Origin: Leptidea sinapis
Taxonomy: Eukaryota; Arthropoda; Insecta; Lepidoptera; Pieridae
Length of the DNA: 64,000 nt
Direction: 5' to 3'
NCBI RefSeq assembly: GCF_905404315.1
Contig: NC_066288.1
Coordinates: 11,432,501 to 11,496,500, forward strand
Made by a program: the position numbers and the translations under genes. Below the pieces are notes generated by a model. It was not told where the DNA came from, ran no database searches, and saw nothing but the letters and a program-made list of their open reading frames with translations. Below, piece after piece: positions 13,301 through 22,069 of the stretch. Position 1 is the first letter of the stretch. Every line of letters begins with the position of its first letter.

Positions 13301-16300
13301 ATTAATAATAATAATATTGACACACTTTTACACAAATTGTCCTCTCACAAACTATTCAAATTTTGTATTTTGTTAACGCTAACGATAATTCATACGCCAA
13401 CTGTTATATGATAATATAAAAGCATAAAATTACGTTTGTATGAGTATGTCGATAATGGATTTTTTTAATTGCTTGTCCCCTTGCGAACGTGATCAGCACA
13501 TTCAAAGATTTTTTAACTTCAAAAACTTGATTCCATAGGAGTTAAATGTGATCGTGAACATGTCCACAGATACTTGTCACTTCGAGAGATTAACAAGTAA
13601 AGGTTTGGAGAGCGACTGCGAATACGACTTCCACTGGACAACCGTGCCCACTGCTGTTGGTAAGAACACAATCCTGTCTTGTATTTTCCAATTATTATTA
13701 ATATTTCATAATGAACAAGTAACGGGAACACGAGCATAGTCTCTAGTTTAGATCCGCCTCGCAGGACCAATGTGTGGCTTCTTTCTAAGACGTATGGATT
13801 GTTTTTAAGTTGTTATATATGTAGCACTGGTTTAATCTGGCTTTATATATAGATATTATGCAGGTTCTTGTATCGCTATATAAACTTGTATCTTCTATCG
13901 ACTCCAATCTTTAGGATAAAGTGGAATAGGGTAACAATTCCTGTTAAATTTAAATTTAAGCCCCAGAATAGATTTCGTGGGTAACCACAAATATTAGACC
14001 GTTTTGCGTTTCACCGCTCTACGACAACACTCCACTTACTGCCTGCGTAGTATCGGAATATGTGTCTCGTAATCTTCAGCAATTGCCAATGCTATGCTTG
14101 TCTGGAAGGCAAAGCCAAATTGGCTTCGATGGAACTGGAAGTCAGAAATATAGTAAGACCATACTTCAAGCTAGCCAGCGTTCTAGTGCTGCACCAAATA
14201 TTATAACTGACGTATTTAAACACGGCAGAGAAAAATACATTATGCTTGCTCAGCTATGTAAAACATTACTTTGTAGCTTTGGTATAAATGTTTTCCTACA
14301 CTCATTCCCTTACCTTACACTGATGTAGTTACTTCTAACTTACTAATCGACTTAGAGCCTAGGTGACTAAATTAAAATGTAGTCAACACGTCTATCCATA
14401 TTTGTTTATTTACCTTATTCTACGTTTCCCATTTCAGTTTGTGCGTTTCCGTATATAATGGCGTTCGCTGAAGACTTGTTAGAGATTCGGCTGGTCGCGA
14501 ACGGCTCCTTGGTACATGCTGCCTGCATTCCAGGACTCAAACTGTTATGCGGTCGAAAGGTTATCTAACTCTACATACATATAAATAGCAACAGTATTAA
14601 CTATTTAATAACTGTTTAATTTAGTGACAAATGATTGCAATGTAATTAGTTTTGTTCTTTAAATTGCCGAGAGATGACACTATGCCTTTTTAAATCGCGC
14701 TATCATTTGTTCTCTGGCATTTATGTAGGTCAAGGTATTATCCAGGATAGTGATTGAAACTGACATCTCCGCAAGCCGGATTCAGGTATGGCGATACCTG
14801 AATCTTGAAAGAAACCAGGGAATGTTAATTTCAGTTCATCATCCATCAGATTCTGGAAAGATCTCATGCAACACACTAAATATACAAAAAAATTCAATGA
14901 CCTCTGGAGAATACCAGTTCAGATCTGGCTCGAAACACCAATGTATAACTCCTTTCTATTAGTGTAGATTGAATTTAAATTGTTATAGATGTAGCACTCG
15001 TATTTAATCGGTCTAACGTAACAGCGTTGGAGCTGCTTGCCCGTTTTCTCTCCTATAAAATAATTGTATTTTCCAGGATATATTCTACGTGGCGTGCGCC
15101 CCGGAGTATGTACCCTTGAGTAGAGAGATAGACCCGTCTTTATCTCTACATGACAACTACGAGCTTGTACGCCAAATGAGCAAGATGAACGCCTACTCAG
15201 TGGAAGATGACGAACATCCCGAACAAAAGTATGTGTAGATTTACTGTGATCAACAACTTTTTTTTAATTAATATATTTCGACAAAATAATGATTGTAGGG
15301 TACTTGTAGCACTTATTGGAAGTATCGGGCTTAATATTCTAATAAAGTCTTTGAGTCTCGACAATTCATTTACACTTTGCAAATTTACAAACAATTTTCG
15401 TTAGATATAATTTCTTATTCGATGTATACTTACATAGATATACCTACATTAATTATACAATGGAGGATGGCGAGAATGGACCCACATAATTTAAAAATTA
15501 AGGAAGCATCGTACAAGTACAAGTCTATTTTAATTATAAACTTAAGTTTATACTATCTTTATACAAAAAAATATCTTAATACGGGAGTCAAAAGAAATAA
15601 ATTATTTTAATTTATTAAAAATAAGTCATCTTGCATCTCAAGAGCACTAACGAAACGTTTTGCGCAATTGACATCTACATTTTTTGATATGACAGTCATT
15701 TTTTATATGGATTTTCCGACTCCATCAAACTATCTATACCTACTAAAATCAGTAATTCAGTAGTAATTCAAAATAAGATTCAATAAGATTATTATCGATG
15801 TTTGATAATAAAATCTTTAAAAGATTCGATACCTGTTTGAAAAAAGAATGAATTGTGAATCCTCAATTATTAGCTGCTGGCCAACCATCCACATATACAT
15901 TATATATTATCTTTTAGCAGACAGTAATTAAGCATAGATATACGATACAAATTATTGATTGAACAATCAATAATTGTAGGTTATTTTTTACTTTTAGCTA
16001 TATCTTTTTTCTCCCACTTTTTAGACTTACTTACGATTTGCTTTTTTCTTAGTTTTGTTACGTTCAACAAGTTTCCATGATGGTCGCTACTTCTTTCAGT
16101 GGGTCCCAAAATACATGCATCCTTGCCATCCTCCAATATTATTATCTTGGCAGAAAATTATTAATAAAGTAAGTGAGATAGGGTCTTACTTATGCCTTCG
16201 TTTGAAATCTATTTTCAGAACTGACCAAGCCCATCTCAATCGCACACCAGAAAACAACTCCGGTTCAAGTAGAAGTAGTTCAATATCATCAGAGCAGGAG

Positions 16301-19300
16301 AACATCAGACCGCCTCTGCAGAGAATGACGCCCATATCTCCACCCACGTCGCCACAAGGTAACAAAGCTTTTTACCTACTCCATCAGAATTTTGTTTTAC
16401 CCCTTATATTCTGATTCCTACCGGTCAAACCTAGCATCGTCCCACATGCTATAACCAAATAGCATGCTCACAATCAAATTTTGCGGTTATCTTCTACTGA
16501 ACGTTTTGAAGGAACTTTCTTCTACGTATAACTAAACTATAGATGGTAGTGGTGTACTTTTCTTGTTTTATTCCGGTTTGAAGGGTGTTGGCGCCGGTTT
16601 AATAAAATTTACAACTGAAATGATATCGTAACTGCTTTGGTGAAATGTGCATATAATCAGGACCCTCTTGTTCCCATAATAGATACTGGTATTTTCAAAC
16701 ACTAATAAAACATCCATGCAATAGAACAAAATAAATATAACCTAACAAATGTCTGACGTTGAACAGCTACGTGGTAAACTTATATGCCATGGTAGGTGGT
16801 AGAGGTATTCAAATTCAAATATTTTTATTCAAAATCACTTATTGAACGTCAGAAACTACCGCCCATTGAAAAGTGACTGCCTCAGACCTGAGAAGAATAA
16901 TAATAATAATAATAATAATCCTTTATTCAACTAATAATATGTGGTACAAAATGTTTTTGTGCCCTACCCTCTGCGATAGGATACCCTGAGTTGCAGAGGC
17001 TAGGTCCTTCCGAAAGGCTATCCATTATTAAACATAATTAGCAAACTCACTAAAAAGAGGTATGTGTGTGTGCGTGTATGTGTATGAGTGCGTGTATGTG
17101 TATGAGTGCGTGTGTGTGTAAGTGTGTGTGTGTGTGTGTGTGCGTGTGTGTTGCTGTGTGTGTGTGTGTTTTTTGTTTTTTATGTATTTGTTAGTATGTC
17201 AAACTGTGCACAAGATTAAATAAATGTTAGTAATTGAATATTAAGTTTTAATTTTAAGAACATTTTCTGTATCTTCGTATTTTAATACTATTAGCCATGA
17301 TTTTAAAGATTTTGTTAACGAGAATTTATTTACTTTACTTATATTTTTATTATATTTACTGAAGTAGTTGTAAGCGTATGCCGAATTAAATTCATACTGT
17401 GACTGAGCAAAGCCTGTTTTAGTGATTGGGGTACGAAATGTGTTTATTCTGTTATTATCATTAGAATTTATATTACTTTTTACATGAAATCTTGAAATTA
17501 TTCCATAAATATATTGCTGACGGACACTAAGAAGTTTACTCTCTTCATGTAATTGGTTGGTTGGGTACCTAAACGGCTTATTGAAAATTGTTTTTAGTAG
17601 AGTTCTGTGCGCTCGTTCTAACTGAAGCATAAACGTTTTGCCAGCTCCACCCCACGCACAAATGCAATAGGTCATGATTGGAACACAGAGACATTGAAAC
17701 ACCATCATAGTTGTCTCGACTGGTGCCACGTCTCTTAGGTTTCTAAATAATGGAATGAGACGTTTTATTTTATTTTTTGTATTATAAATGTGGGCCGTCC
17801 AATTAAGGTGTTCGTCTAGCGTAACACCAAGGTATTTTATGGTTTCCTCTTTGGCTAGGATGTTACATTTACAATAAGATCGATTGTTTTTCCGGTTACA
17901 AGGATACGTGTGTATTGGGAGAGTAAATTGTCCGTCAGGATTATTTCTGTTGGAGATATTGAAGCACATATATTTAGTCTTAGCAGTATTGACAGTTAGT
18001 AAACTATTTTCCAGCCAAGACGTGATTTGGCTCAATCCTTCTTCAGCTAACGATTTCACGTCATCCCACTGATTTCCATGAAATAAAACCACAGTATCAT
18101 CGGCAAAGCAAACGATACGTCCTGATGTGGGAGAAATCTTACAAAGAGGGTTGATGTAAGCTAGGAATAGTGTAGGGCCCAAAACACTTCCCTGGGGAAC
18201 TCCATAGTCAATGGTGATAAGATCACTAGTAAGATCGCCTATCTTAATACACTGCTGTCTTCCATTAAGATAATTTTTGAACCAGTCCAAAGCTATTCCT
18301 CTAATTCCCAAATTGGAAAGTCTGTTAAGTAAGATAGGAATTGAGACTGTATCGAATGCTTTTTGCAGATCTAGGAAAACGCCTATGCATTTATTGCCAC
18401 TATCTAGGGTACTAGTGATATATTTAGTAACCTCAAGTACTGCATCCAGAGTAGATCGATTTGACCGAAAACCAAATTGGTTTTGCGCAAGTAGCTTGTA
18501 TTTTTCAAGAAACTTGGTTAATCTGATATTAACTATTTTTTCCAAGATCTTACTAAAAACACTCAGCAATGATATGGGTCTATAGTTTGAAGCAACTTTT
18601 TTGTCACCACTCTTATGAACCGGAATTACAACTGCCTGTTTAAAAACCTCTGGGAAAATGCCACTAGAAAGACTTAAGTTAATTAAATGAACAAGCGGTT
18701 CTAAGAGTAAATGGGCGCAAGAAACTCAGCGGGCTTTTTTTTAATATAAAAATATGGATTACAATGTGATATCGTACAATAAACATTTATAATTGAAGAG
18801 CCTGCGGGTGTTCGCTTTATTCCGTGGTGTCATTAAGAAATTTGTTTACGCTATAGTAACCTTTCTCACATAAACGTTTTTTAACAATTCTTTTAAATTT
18901 CGTAACAACCAGTACACGATGTCAGATAGAGCATTGTTTACTTCGTCATATAAAACTTGGCTTCGTTTCACTTTGAATATAAGTGAAGTGTCATCCGCAA
19001 ACAATACCACCTTGTGTTTTTTTTCTACAAGGTTAGGTAGATCATTTACATAAATTAGAAAGAGGAAGGGTCCAAGAATAGACCCATGTGGTACCCCCAT
19101 ATCGAGATGAGTCCCAGGAGATCTTCTGCCACCCTCTGAATCCTTTTATTTAAATATGACATCAGAAGATCGAGCGCAGATCCTCTTATACCATAGTGAC
19201 ATAGCTTCCTGACCAGCGTTGAATGTTGAACACAATCAAAAGCCTTAGATAAATCACAGAAGATACCAAGTGCATTCTTTGATTCCTCCCAGGCCTCAAA

Positions 19301-21733
19301 ACTATTCCTGTTGAGTTCAACACCTGCATCCGTAGTCAAGCGTCCCCTAGTAAAGATAAATTGTTTTATATGAAGTAACTTATAAGTGTTAAAGTGAGTA
19401 AGCATTTGGCTTTAAATATTTTTTCAAAAATTTTACTTAGGTTCGGTAACAATGAAACAGGGCGAAAGTTTTTCGGGTCAGAAATGAGTCCCGATTTAAA
19501 TGTTAGTGTAATTTTCAGAAGGTCAGGAAACACGCCATGTTCAATACAGCTATTAAAAACTAGTGCTAGATATGGTGCTATGACGTCAATACCAGAACTT
19601 ATAATTTTTACAAATATGCCCCATATATCAGCAGTTTTTTTCATTTCTAAAGATCTGAAAGTTTTAATTATTTCTGCTGGGCTAACAACACTAAATTTGA
19701 AATTTTGTTTACATTCCTTAACATTTTCCAAAAGAAGTGACTCAGCAACACTGGTGCAGGAGACAAGAGTACTTGAGATAGAAACGGGAATGTCAGAAAA
19801 AAATTCTCAAAAGAAGAAGCTACTTCCTGCTCAGATCGGATTTTAGTATTGTTTATTATTAAATTATATTCAAACTTGCAGTCTTTTGGTCTTCCAGATT
19901 CCCAGTTAATAACTTTCCAAGTCATTTGTATTTTATTTGAAACATTTTTAATTATTTCTCTAATATGCATTGACTTAGCAATAGTACATACTTTCTTAAA
20001 TAATTTTGAATAATTTTTCACATATACAAGAAAAGATACATGATCTCTCACTATATAGTTCATATAACCGTTTTCTGTTCCTATGAATACCAGCTGTTGC
20101 CCGGTTGTTGAATGACAAGAGACCACCCGAGTTGACTGTCTTTGAAGTAAATATAGAAGCAAACTCTTGTTTTAATTATTTTAAATAACTTACCACACAT
20201 CTCATTTAAAGTACTGTTATAATTCAAATACGAATTTGAGAGTTTTTCCGAAACATTGCCTCTATATTTCTCCATTCGCCTTTTATTTACCGGAACAAAC
20301 ATAAACTTTTTAATTGAAGTACATTTGCTTACTTCAATACTCAGTTTACTAATTATTGACTGAGAAATAGGTTTATAATTAGTAAAAATATTATCAATAT
20401 AGCTTTTAGAGGTGCTGGTTACTCTAGTAGGTTCTAAGAAAATATTTGATAAATTATATGATTTAAACAAAGATTTGAATCTAATACTTGTGGTGGATTT
20501 TTTTAATAAGTTAATATTAAAGTCACCACAAATCATAATACATTTATTAGATTCTGATAATTTTGAAAGAACTTCCTCCAATACACTCTCAAATAACTCA
20601 TATCATCGGGGGGTAAGCCGCCTCGTGTAGCCTTTAGTAGTATACTAGTTAAATTCCACACAGTAGGTCCAAGGGACCTTGGCCAGACGGGATCTGCAAG
20701 TTCTTTCCCAGAATGAACGAGGATCTTATCAAATTCGGTTAGGCAGCGAGACTAACACGAGCAGTGAAGGCGATCATGTGCTAAAGACGTACGTCGTAAT
20801 TTGTCTTTACGTAGGTGCGAGAGGTATACGTGCTAAATCTCAGAAGATCTACTGAACCTTGGCTGATCGAGATCTGCAAATTCTATCCTAAAAGAAACGA
20901 GGTTATTATCAAATTCGGTAAGACAGAGAGAGTAAGACGTGCAGTAAAGGCGATGACATGCTTTTGTATATCGTAGTGCGAGAGGTATACCTCCTAAATT
21001 TCTCTTTGAAAGTATAAAGAACTTTAACCGGTCGAGACCTGCAAGTTCTTCCCAAAAACGAACGAGGTTCTTATCAAATTCGCTCGGCAGTGAGAGCATA
21101 CATATATACAAATGGTCTTGTTGACCAGATAACGTGAGGGTGTCGAATTTGAGTGACGGTGTGTGCGCGCATCGTAAAAATTCACTCGGATAATTTGTCC
21201 GAGTAAATGTTTATGGTAAAAGAAGTTTAACTTCAAAAATATACAAAATTTCTAATTAGCATGTAAACCGTTACTCGATACGCAGATGTATTGACTCCAA
21301 AATTTGCAGTGATACCAGAGAACGCAGGTCGCTGCGTGCGCATCTACAAGATACCGCAGAGCAACCTCAGCGCTGCCACCTACCAGCGCCAGTCCGTCTC
21401 CACAGACCAAGTCGTGACCTCGTTCTTCTCTGACAGGTGATAATATACCATTTAGAAGTTAACAATCTATAGCTGGGTACCGACTTCGCCTGGCTTTTTA
21501 AGTAGGTAATATTAATATGTAAAAAACATCTCTTTATTAGTAGAACATCAATGCTAAACAGCCAATATTTTATTAAATTCAATATGGACATCCTCGACTG
21601 TTTTGTTTTAAATTTTAAGATAATTTTCAGACAGAGCAGCATTAGACAAAAGCTAGCAGACTTGCGGCTGGACAGCAGAGTAAGCGCTGATATGGAAGAT
21701 TATGGCACAACTACACAACACAGCACACGATAA
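998..21733 (+). CDS. GARNL3: GARNL3-like Rap-GAP/CNH domain protein, 3' part (14 exons)
   Basis: Exons read from the sequence: 998-1128, 1818-1940, 3478-3634, 5278-5418, 9005-9271, 10738-10847, 12069-12182, 13150-13261, 13539-13659, 14438-14559, 15077-15228, 16219-16358, 21310-21436 and 21631-21733 (stop TAA). All have AG/GT borders. The first two exons encode the end of a Rap-GAP domain (YRLSVYTDDTVPPFGP, then LMNGEKAAFQTPTFALKRQR). A linker with MLSRRALSDV and VGQALKLDAVLRGDAPTSL follows, then a citron-homology (CNH) domain ending in VCAFPYIMAFAEDLLEIRL. The C-terminus is serine-rich and basic. This Rap-GAP/linker/CNH order is that of GARNL3, a predicted GTPase activator for Rap-type small GTPases. 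About 640 codons are visible; the 5' exons lie left of the window. Phases agree at every junction except 13261/13539, where one extra base breaks the frame. Introns carry many transposon remnants. Confidence 0.87.
1415..1647 (+). repeat. MITE family M1, copy 1
   Basis: The ends are inverted repeats: CTTAGATAATTTATACGTCTAG at the left and CTATCTAGACGTATA plus ATTTAAG at the right. The interior shares blocks such as AAAACAGGCC and GCATTGCTCAAA with copies at 12897-13086, 51314-51546 and 55866-56085. No coding potential. Confidence 0.7.
1818..1940 (+). CDS. GARNL3: GARNL3 exon: end of Rap-GAP domain
   Basis: The exon is 41 codons in phase 0, with acceptor GGATTAG and donor GTAAGC. The peptide VKLMNGEKAAFQTPTFALKR continues into QRTLDTLIRDIY. 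It matches the conserved 'L-I/M-NGEKA-x-x-x-TPTFA-x-KR-x-RTLD-x-LI' end of GARNL3-type Rap-GAP domains. Confidence 0.88.
1941..3477 (+). other. GARNL3: GARNL3 intron, no other feature seen
   Basis: AT-rich intron between the Rap-GAP exon and the linker exon. I see no coding segment, inverted-end element or tRNA-like sequence in it. The acceptor is TTTGTAG at 3471-3477. Confidence 0.6.
3478..3634 (+). CDS. GARNL3: GARNL3 exon: linker between Rap-GAP and CNH
   Basis: The peptide starts PMLSRRALSDVW and ends VGQALKLDAVLRGDAPTSL plus AST. The SRR/RSLSD and GQALKL-x-x-x-RGDAP-x-SLA motifs are characteristic of GARNL3. The donor is a weak GTCAGG at 3635. The exon ends with one base of a split glycine codon, completed at 5278. 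Confidence 0.85.
3690..3850. other. GC-rich non-coding block in intron
   Basis: This stretch is much richer in GC and CpG than its surroundings (for example GAGCCGGCTGCACGCACG and GAGAGCGCGGAACGAG). It has no reading frame that resembles a protein. It may be an old repeat, but no second copy or inverted ends were seen in the window. Confidence 0.3.
4170..4932. mobile_element. Insertion flanked by 23-bp direct repeats
   Basis: An identical 23-base sequence (begins ACTTTACAGACAACC, ends in six T) lies at 4170-4192 and 4910-4932. Long direct repeats of this size fit a target-site duplication around a retrotransposed segment. The interior includes a minus-strand copy of the repeat tail seen at 7250-7590 and 55400-55715 (here about 4380-4560, with ATACGCCCC, GCAGTACTGCT and GACATAAGAT). 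Confidence 0.5.
4953..5249. repeat. MITE with GGCTGCATTT ends
   Basis: The left end GGCTGCATTT (4953-4962) is matched in reverse at the right by AAATGCAGCC (5240-5249). The roughly 297-bp interior is rich in CGTACGCG and CAGCGCT motifs and does not code. Its right end is only 28 bases from the 3' splice site of the GARNL3 exon at 5278. Confidence 0.55.
5278..5418 (+). CDS. GARNL3: GARNL3 exon: start of CNH domain
   Basis: Acceptor TGTAG at 5273-5277, donor GTATGC. The peptide SGGARRAPWEGRLWRAAPLP continues to GRLLLSTTSNTYILE. It corresponds to the first strands of the CNH beta-propeller (EPW... then LLLST-x-x-G/T-x-x-L). Phase 1 at both ends fits its neighbours. Confidence 0.8.
5530..5885 (+). 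mobile_element. 5'-truncated LINE, 3' end of ORF2
   Basis: The translation around 5583-5795 reads YERLDHLALRRDVASLCVFY followed by RIYHEKCSEELFDL. This is the C-terminal tail of a Jockey-like non-LTR retrotransposon, seen again at 7856-8299 (minus), 28345-28710 and 37441-37703 (minus). Only the tail is present and it ends in a stop. Confidence 0.7.
6645..7115 (-). repeat. Dispersed non-coding repeat
   Basis: The stretch begins with CCAAGTGCGAGTCGAACTCG, a near-palindromic head, and a GGTTCCGTAG motif. It ends near 7105 with GGCTACGGAACCCT, the reverse complement of a related motif. Between them are low-complexity blocks and a G9 run at 6925. The overall form matches an abundant dispersed repeat type I recognise from moth and butterfly genomes; it has no convincing reading frame. 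Confidence 0.45.
7250..7590 (-). repeat. LINE/SINE 3' tail repeat T1, minus
   Basis: Read on the minus strand: CATCCTGTGCAAAGGAG is missing from the start, then GGCGCC, CAGTAATG-like and GGTCTGAAGGGCGCCATAGC blocks, GACATAAGATG, AGTGCCGCTCAGGATTC, then CCATCAGCTGAACGTCCTGC and a short A-rich end. Copies occur at 54190-54410 (plus), 55400-55715 (plus), 9655-9800 (minus), 28200-28345 (minus) and 4380-4560 (minus). The A-rich end suggests a retroposed 3' tail. Confidence 0.6.
7795..8299 (-). mobile_element. 5'-truncated LINE, ORF2 tail and 3' UTR
   Basis: The minus-strand frame 8299-7856 reads through VLCERLDHFALRRDVASLCV, then FHLLTTCHKLGYHPHHQDVW and TKLWNELPCVVFPGRYDMGT, ending near LKGRQRSCDPLVLLW. 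This is the best-preserved copy of this LINE C-terminus in the window. The 3' UTR follows to about 7795 and ends in an A-run (T-run on plus at 7780-7793). Confidence 0.75.
8398..8490. repeat. Fragment related to the 121-805 element
   Basis: AAATCAAAGATTATGCTAAG, GTGAGTAAGGTCTTAGCAAAG and TCGCTCTATA repeat, in reverse orientation, blocks found at about 130-225 and 757-805. Confidence 0.5.
8840..8972 (+). mobile_element. LINE 3' end fragment
   Basis: GTACACCTTCCTTAAAGG, then CAAGAGATTGTGTGCGGC and ACTTAACACCAGGTAACC followed by an A-run. This is the 3' end of the LINE whose longer copies lie at 7795-8299 and 28345-28710. Confidence 0.6.
9005..9271 (+). CDS. GARNL3: GARNL3 exon: CNH domain with GC-rich insert
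   Basis: Acceptor TTTACAG at 8998-9004, donor GTGATT at 9272. The peptide includes VRSARVSERAGLFRAGARVS, a glycine-rich stretch, then AGLYALPLHEL and ends TAQYFDILEQ. It aligns with the CNH strands of GARNL3 that carry V-x-x-x-x-V-x-E-x-x-x-LL-x-x-RA. The glycine-rich, CpG-dense insert is unlike the AT-rich surroundings. Phases fit both neighbours. Confidence 0.75.
9655..9800 (-). repeat. Tail repeat T1, minus, degraded
   Basis: The stretch contains GCGCCCTGCCCATAGCAATG, CAGTGCCACCCAGGATGCTT and CTTGAGACATAAGA, decayed versions of the T1 repeat blocks described for 7250-7590. Confidence 0.5.
9985..10290 (+). mobile_element. Retroelement 3' fragment seeding a microsatellite
   Basis: It starts with CTAGCTGACCCGACAGACGT, an insect repeat motif I recognise, and ends ACAAATAATTCAAGACC and TTAGCCAAATCGGACC. 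It runs directly into the TA/TAGATA array at 10291. Retroelements of the RTE type often end in short tandem repeats, so the array is probably its expanded tail. Confidence 0.5.
10291..10490. repeat. TA then TAGATA microsatellite
   Basis: About 28 bases of (TA)n are followed by an almost perfect run of the six-base unit ATAGAT to about 10484. It is open in several frames and produces a spurious Tyr-Ile repeat reading frame on the minus strand. Confidence 0.95.
11100..11560. mobile_element. RTE-type LINE tail fragments in both orientations
   Basis: On the plus strand 11165-11235 has GGCAGTGGGCGGGGCACATA and GACCGACAATCTGGTCAAGA. On the minus strand 11560-11260 has GTCACCGACATAGCCCATAT, GAAACTGAAGTGGC and GCGGCGACCACGT-like blocks. 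Both match the C-terminal tail seen at 56900-57245. The two fragments meet near 11250, so this is a rearranged or doubly inserted element. Confidence 0.55.
12069..12182 (+). CDS. GARNL3: GARNL3 exon: CNH domain
   Basis: A 38-codon exon in phase 0, reading DIQLSETPNLLKLMEAEVGV then IVIGYKHHWELLETNTGQ. It matches the CNH segment 'EI-x-LSD-P... I-x-V-x-Y-x-H-x-x-x-V-x-x-x-TG'. Acceptor CCTTAG, donor GTAATA. Confidence 0.82.
12270..12700 (+). repeat. Possible solo LTR or promoter-like repeat
   Basis: CTATAAAAGG (about 12293) looks like a TATA box. A poly-A signal-like AAAATAAG lies at about 12527 and a CpG-rich tail follows (GGCGCGAGAACGAAGCC). That order resembles an LTR. No TG...CA ends, target duplication or second copy were identified, so this is tentative. 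Confidence 0.22.
12897..13086 (-). repeat. MITE family M1, copy 2 (reversed)
   Basis: The ends are CTTAGATGATTTATACGTC and GACGTATAAATTATC, with an internal GACTGTGGCAGCTGTG and AGCAAGAGGCTC. It is in the opposite orientation to the copy at 1415-1647. It ends about 60 bases before the GARNL3 exon at 13150. Confidence 0.65.
13150..13261 (+). CDS. GARNL3: GARNL3 exon: CNH domain, before a frame break
   Basis: Phase 0 exon reading PVKRAESFEDSV then ALVNALRIGDERDGQLLLCYN. The 'DG-x-LLLCYN' strand matches GARNL3. The only GT donor is GTTAGT at 13262, which leaves one base (C) of a split codon. Confidence 0.78.
13539..13659 (+). CDS. GARNL3: GARNL3 exon: CNH domain, after the frame break
   Basis: The open frame reads ELNVIVNMSTDTCHFERLTS then CEYDFHWTTVPTAV and joins perfectly to VCAFPYIMAF at 14438. 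Its open frame starts in phase 0, but the preceding exon leaves one base. Two bases are needed and three are present: one base too many at the acceptor (CCATAG then GAG). Confidence 0.72.
14438..14559 (+). CDS. GARNL3: GARNL3 exon: most conserved CNH segment
   Basis: Acceptor TTTCAG, donor GTTATC. The peptide VCAFPYIMAFAEDLLEIRLV and ANGSLVHAACIPGLKLL matches the CNH signature 'P-Y-x-x-AF... D-x-x-EIR-x-V-x-x-G-x-LV'. This is the strongest single exon for identifying the gene. Confidence 0.9.
14779..14804. repeat. Short perfect hairpin
   Basis: An 11-base arm GATTCAGGTAT, a GGCG loop, then ATACCTGAATC. It lies in a GARNL3 intron inside a stretch that resembles the one near 13720-13830 (shared ATGTAGCACT and AACACCAATGT-like words). 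Confidence 0.7.
15077..16358 (+). CDS. GARNL3: GARNL3 exons: end of CNH and serine-rich linker
   Basis: Exon 15077-15228 reads DIFYVACAPEYVPLSREIDP and ends SVEDDEHPEQ. Exon 16219-16358 begins at the completed K codon and reads TDQAHLNRTPENNSGSSRSS, then PPLQRMTPISPPTSPQ. The proline/serine-rich TPPTP-like tract is typical of the GARNL3 region between CNH and the C-terminal tail. The intervening intron (15229-16218) shows nothing else that I can identify. Confidence 0.8.
16800..16895 (-). mobile_element. LINE 3' UTR fragment
   Basis: ATTCAAATATTTTTATTCAA, then TAAGAAACTACCGCCCATTG-like sequence and CAGACCTGAGAAG, in antisense. The sense counterpart (TTCTCAGGT, then TTTTGAATAAAAGTATT) is at 29650-29760, and another antisense copy is at 23680-23755. 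Confidence 0.5.
16896..18728 (-). mobile_element. LINE A: non-LTR retrotransposon with long RT frame, 5' truncated
   Basis: One open frame on the minus strand, 18569-17241 (442 codons), extends upstream in frame to about 18720. It has reverse transcriptase landmarks in order: FGFRSNRSTLDAV, GVFLDLQKAFDTV, GVPQGSVLGPTLFLAYINPL, the catalytic FADD box and KYLGVTLDE. The order FADD, then YLG, then a thumb region with MTYCICAWGG marks a CR1/Jockey-superfamily LINE. There is no endonuclease upstream, so it is 5' truncated. The 3' end runs through a GT-rich microsatellite to an (ATT)n tail at 16896-16918. It is antisense in GARNL3 intron 12. Confidence 0.85.
17059..17172. repeat. GT-rich microsatellite
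   Basis: Interrupted runs of GT with GTATGTGTATGAGTGCGTG units, in the 3' UTR of LINE A. Confidence 0.9.
18729..20612 (-). pseudogene. LINE B: broken endonuclease/reverse transcriptase remnant
   Basis: Minus-strand pieces in the right order but different frames. At 20581-20081 there is an endonuclease end with CIMICGDFNINLL and SYIDNIFTN. At 19731-19366 and 19405-19055 there are RT fingers and palm with FRPVSLLPNLSKIFEK and GIFCDLSKAFDCV. At 19100-18846 there is GVPHGSILGPFLFLIYVNDL and LFADDTSLIF. Several frameshifts and stops separate them, so the element is dead. It abuts LINE A, and the two differ in sequence, so they are separate insertions. Confidence 0.8.
20675..21130. repeat. Satellite-like tandem array, about three copies
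   Basis: The motif GATCTGCAAGTTCT is at 20691, GATCTGCAAATTCT at 20871 and GACCTGCAAGTTCT at 21035. Each is followed by AACGAGG, TTATCAAATTCG and a GCAGCGAGA-like block. The second and first copies also share GTGCGAGAGGTATAC. The spacing is 180 and 164 bases, which makes a diverged unit of roughly 170 bp. It lies between LINE B and the GARNL3 exon at 21310. Confidence 0.8.
21310..21733 (+). CDS. GARNL3: GARNL3 last two exons and stop
   Basis: Exon 21310-21436 reads VIPENAGRCVRIYKIPQSNL, matching the 'LYKIPL-x-NL' motif of GARNL3. Exon 21631-21733 completes an R codon and reads QSSIRQKLADLRLDSRVSAD, ending QHSTR and TAA. Both acceptors are TGCAG/TTCAG and the donor is GTGATA. Confidence 0.82.
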
Positions 21734-21825
21734 ACTTAGATCAAATATCTATAGATAGTGTACATACTGGCCTTTAACATATAATTTATACAACTCCCAG
21801 AAGTGAGGAATATCACTTTAAAAAT

Positions 21826-21868
21826 AATAAAATTGTATAGAATTTATGTTTCAGTATTATTAAATAAA
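21826..21868 (+). terminator. GARNL3: Candidate GARNL3 polyadenylation signals
   Basis: AATAAA hexamers lie at 21826-21831 and 21863-21868, 93 and 130 bases after the stop codon. Confidence 0.5.
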
Positions 21869-22069
21869 ATTTGAAACGCAATTAGCATAGGATTATTTGA
21901 AAGGGAACAGATATAATTATTGTTTTATCACAAGCAGTAACTCCAGTTCCAACTTTCTTTTATCAGTTTGATAAAATCCAACTTTTTTATGATAAGTGCG
22001 ATAGTTATCCAAATGTGATGAGTTTTTCTTGTGGTGTGTACAGACTACAGATTGGTGAAATGTAACATG

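Noticed and set aside
18277..18585. Plus-strand frames opposite the LINE A reverse transcriptase
   Set aside because: They are antisense shadows of a long, motif-bearing minus-strand frame.
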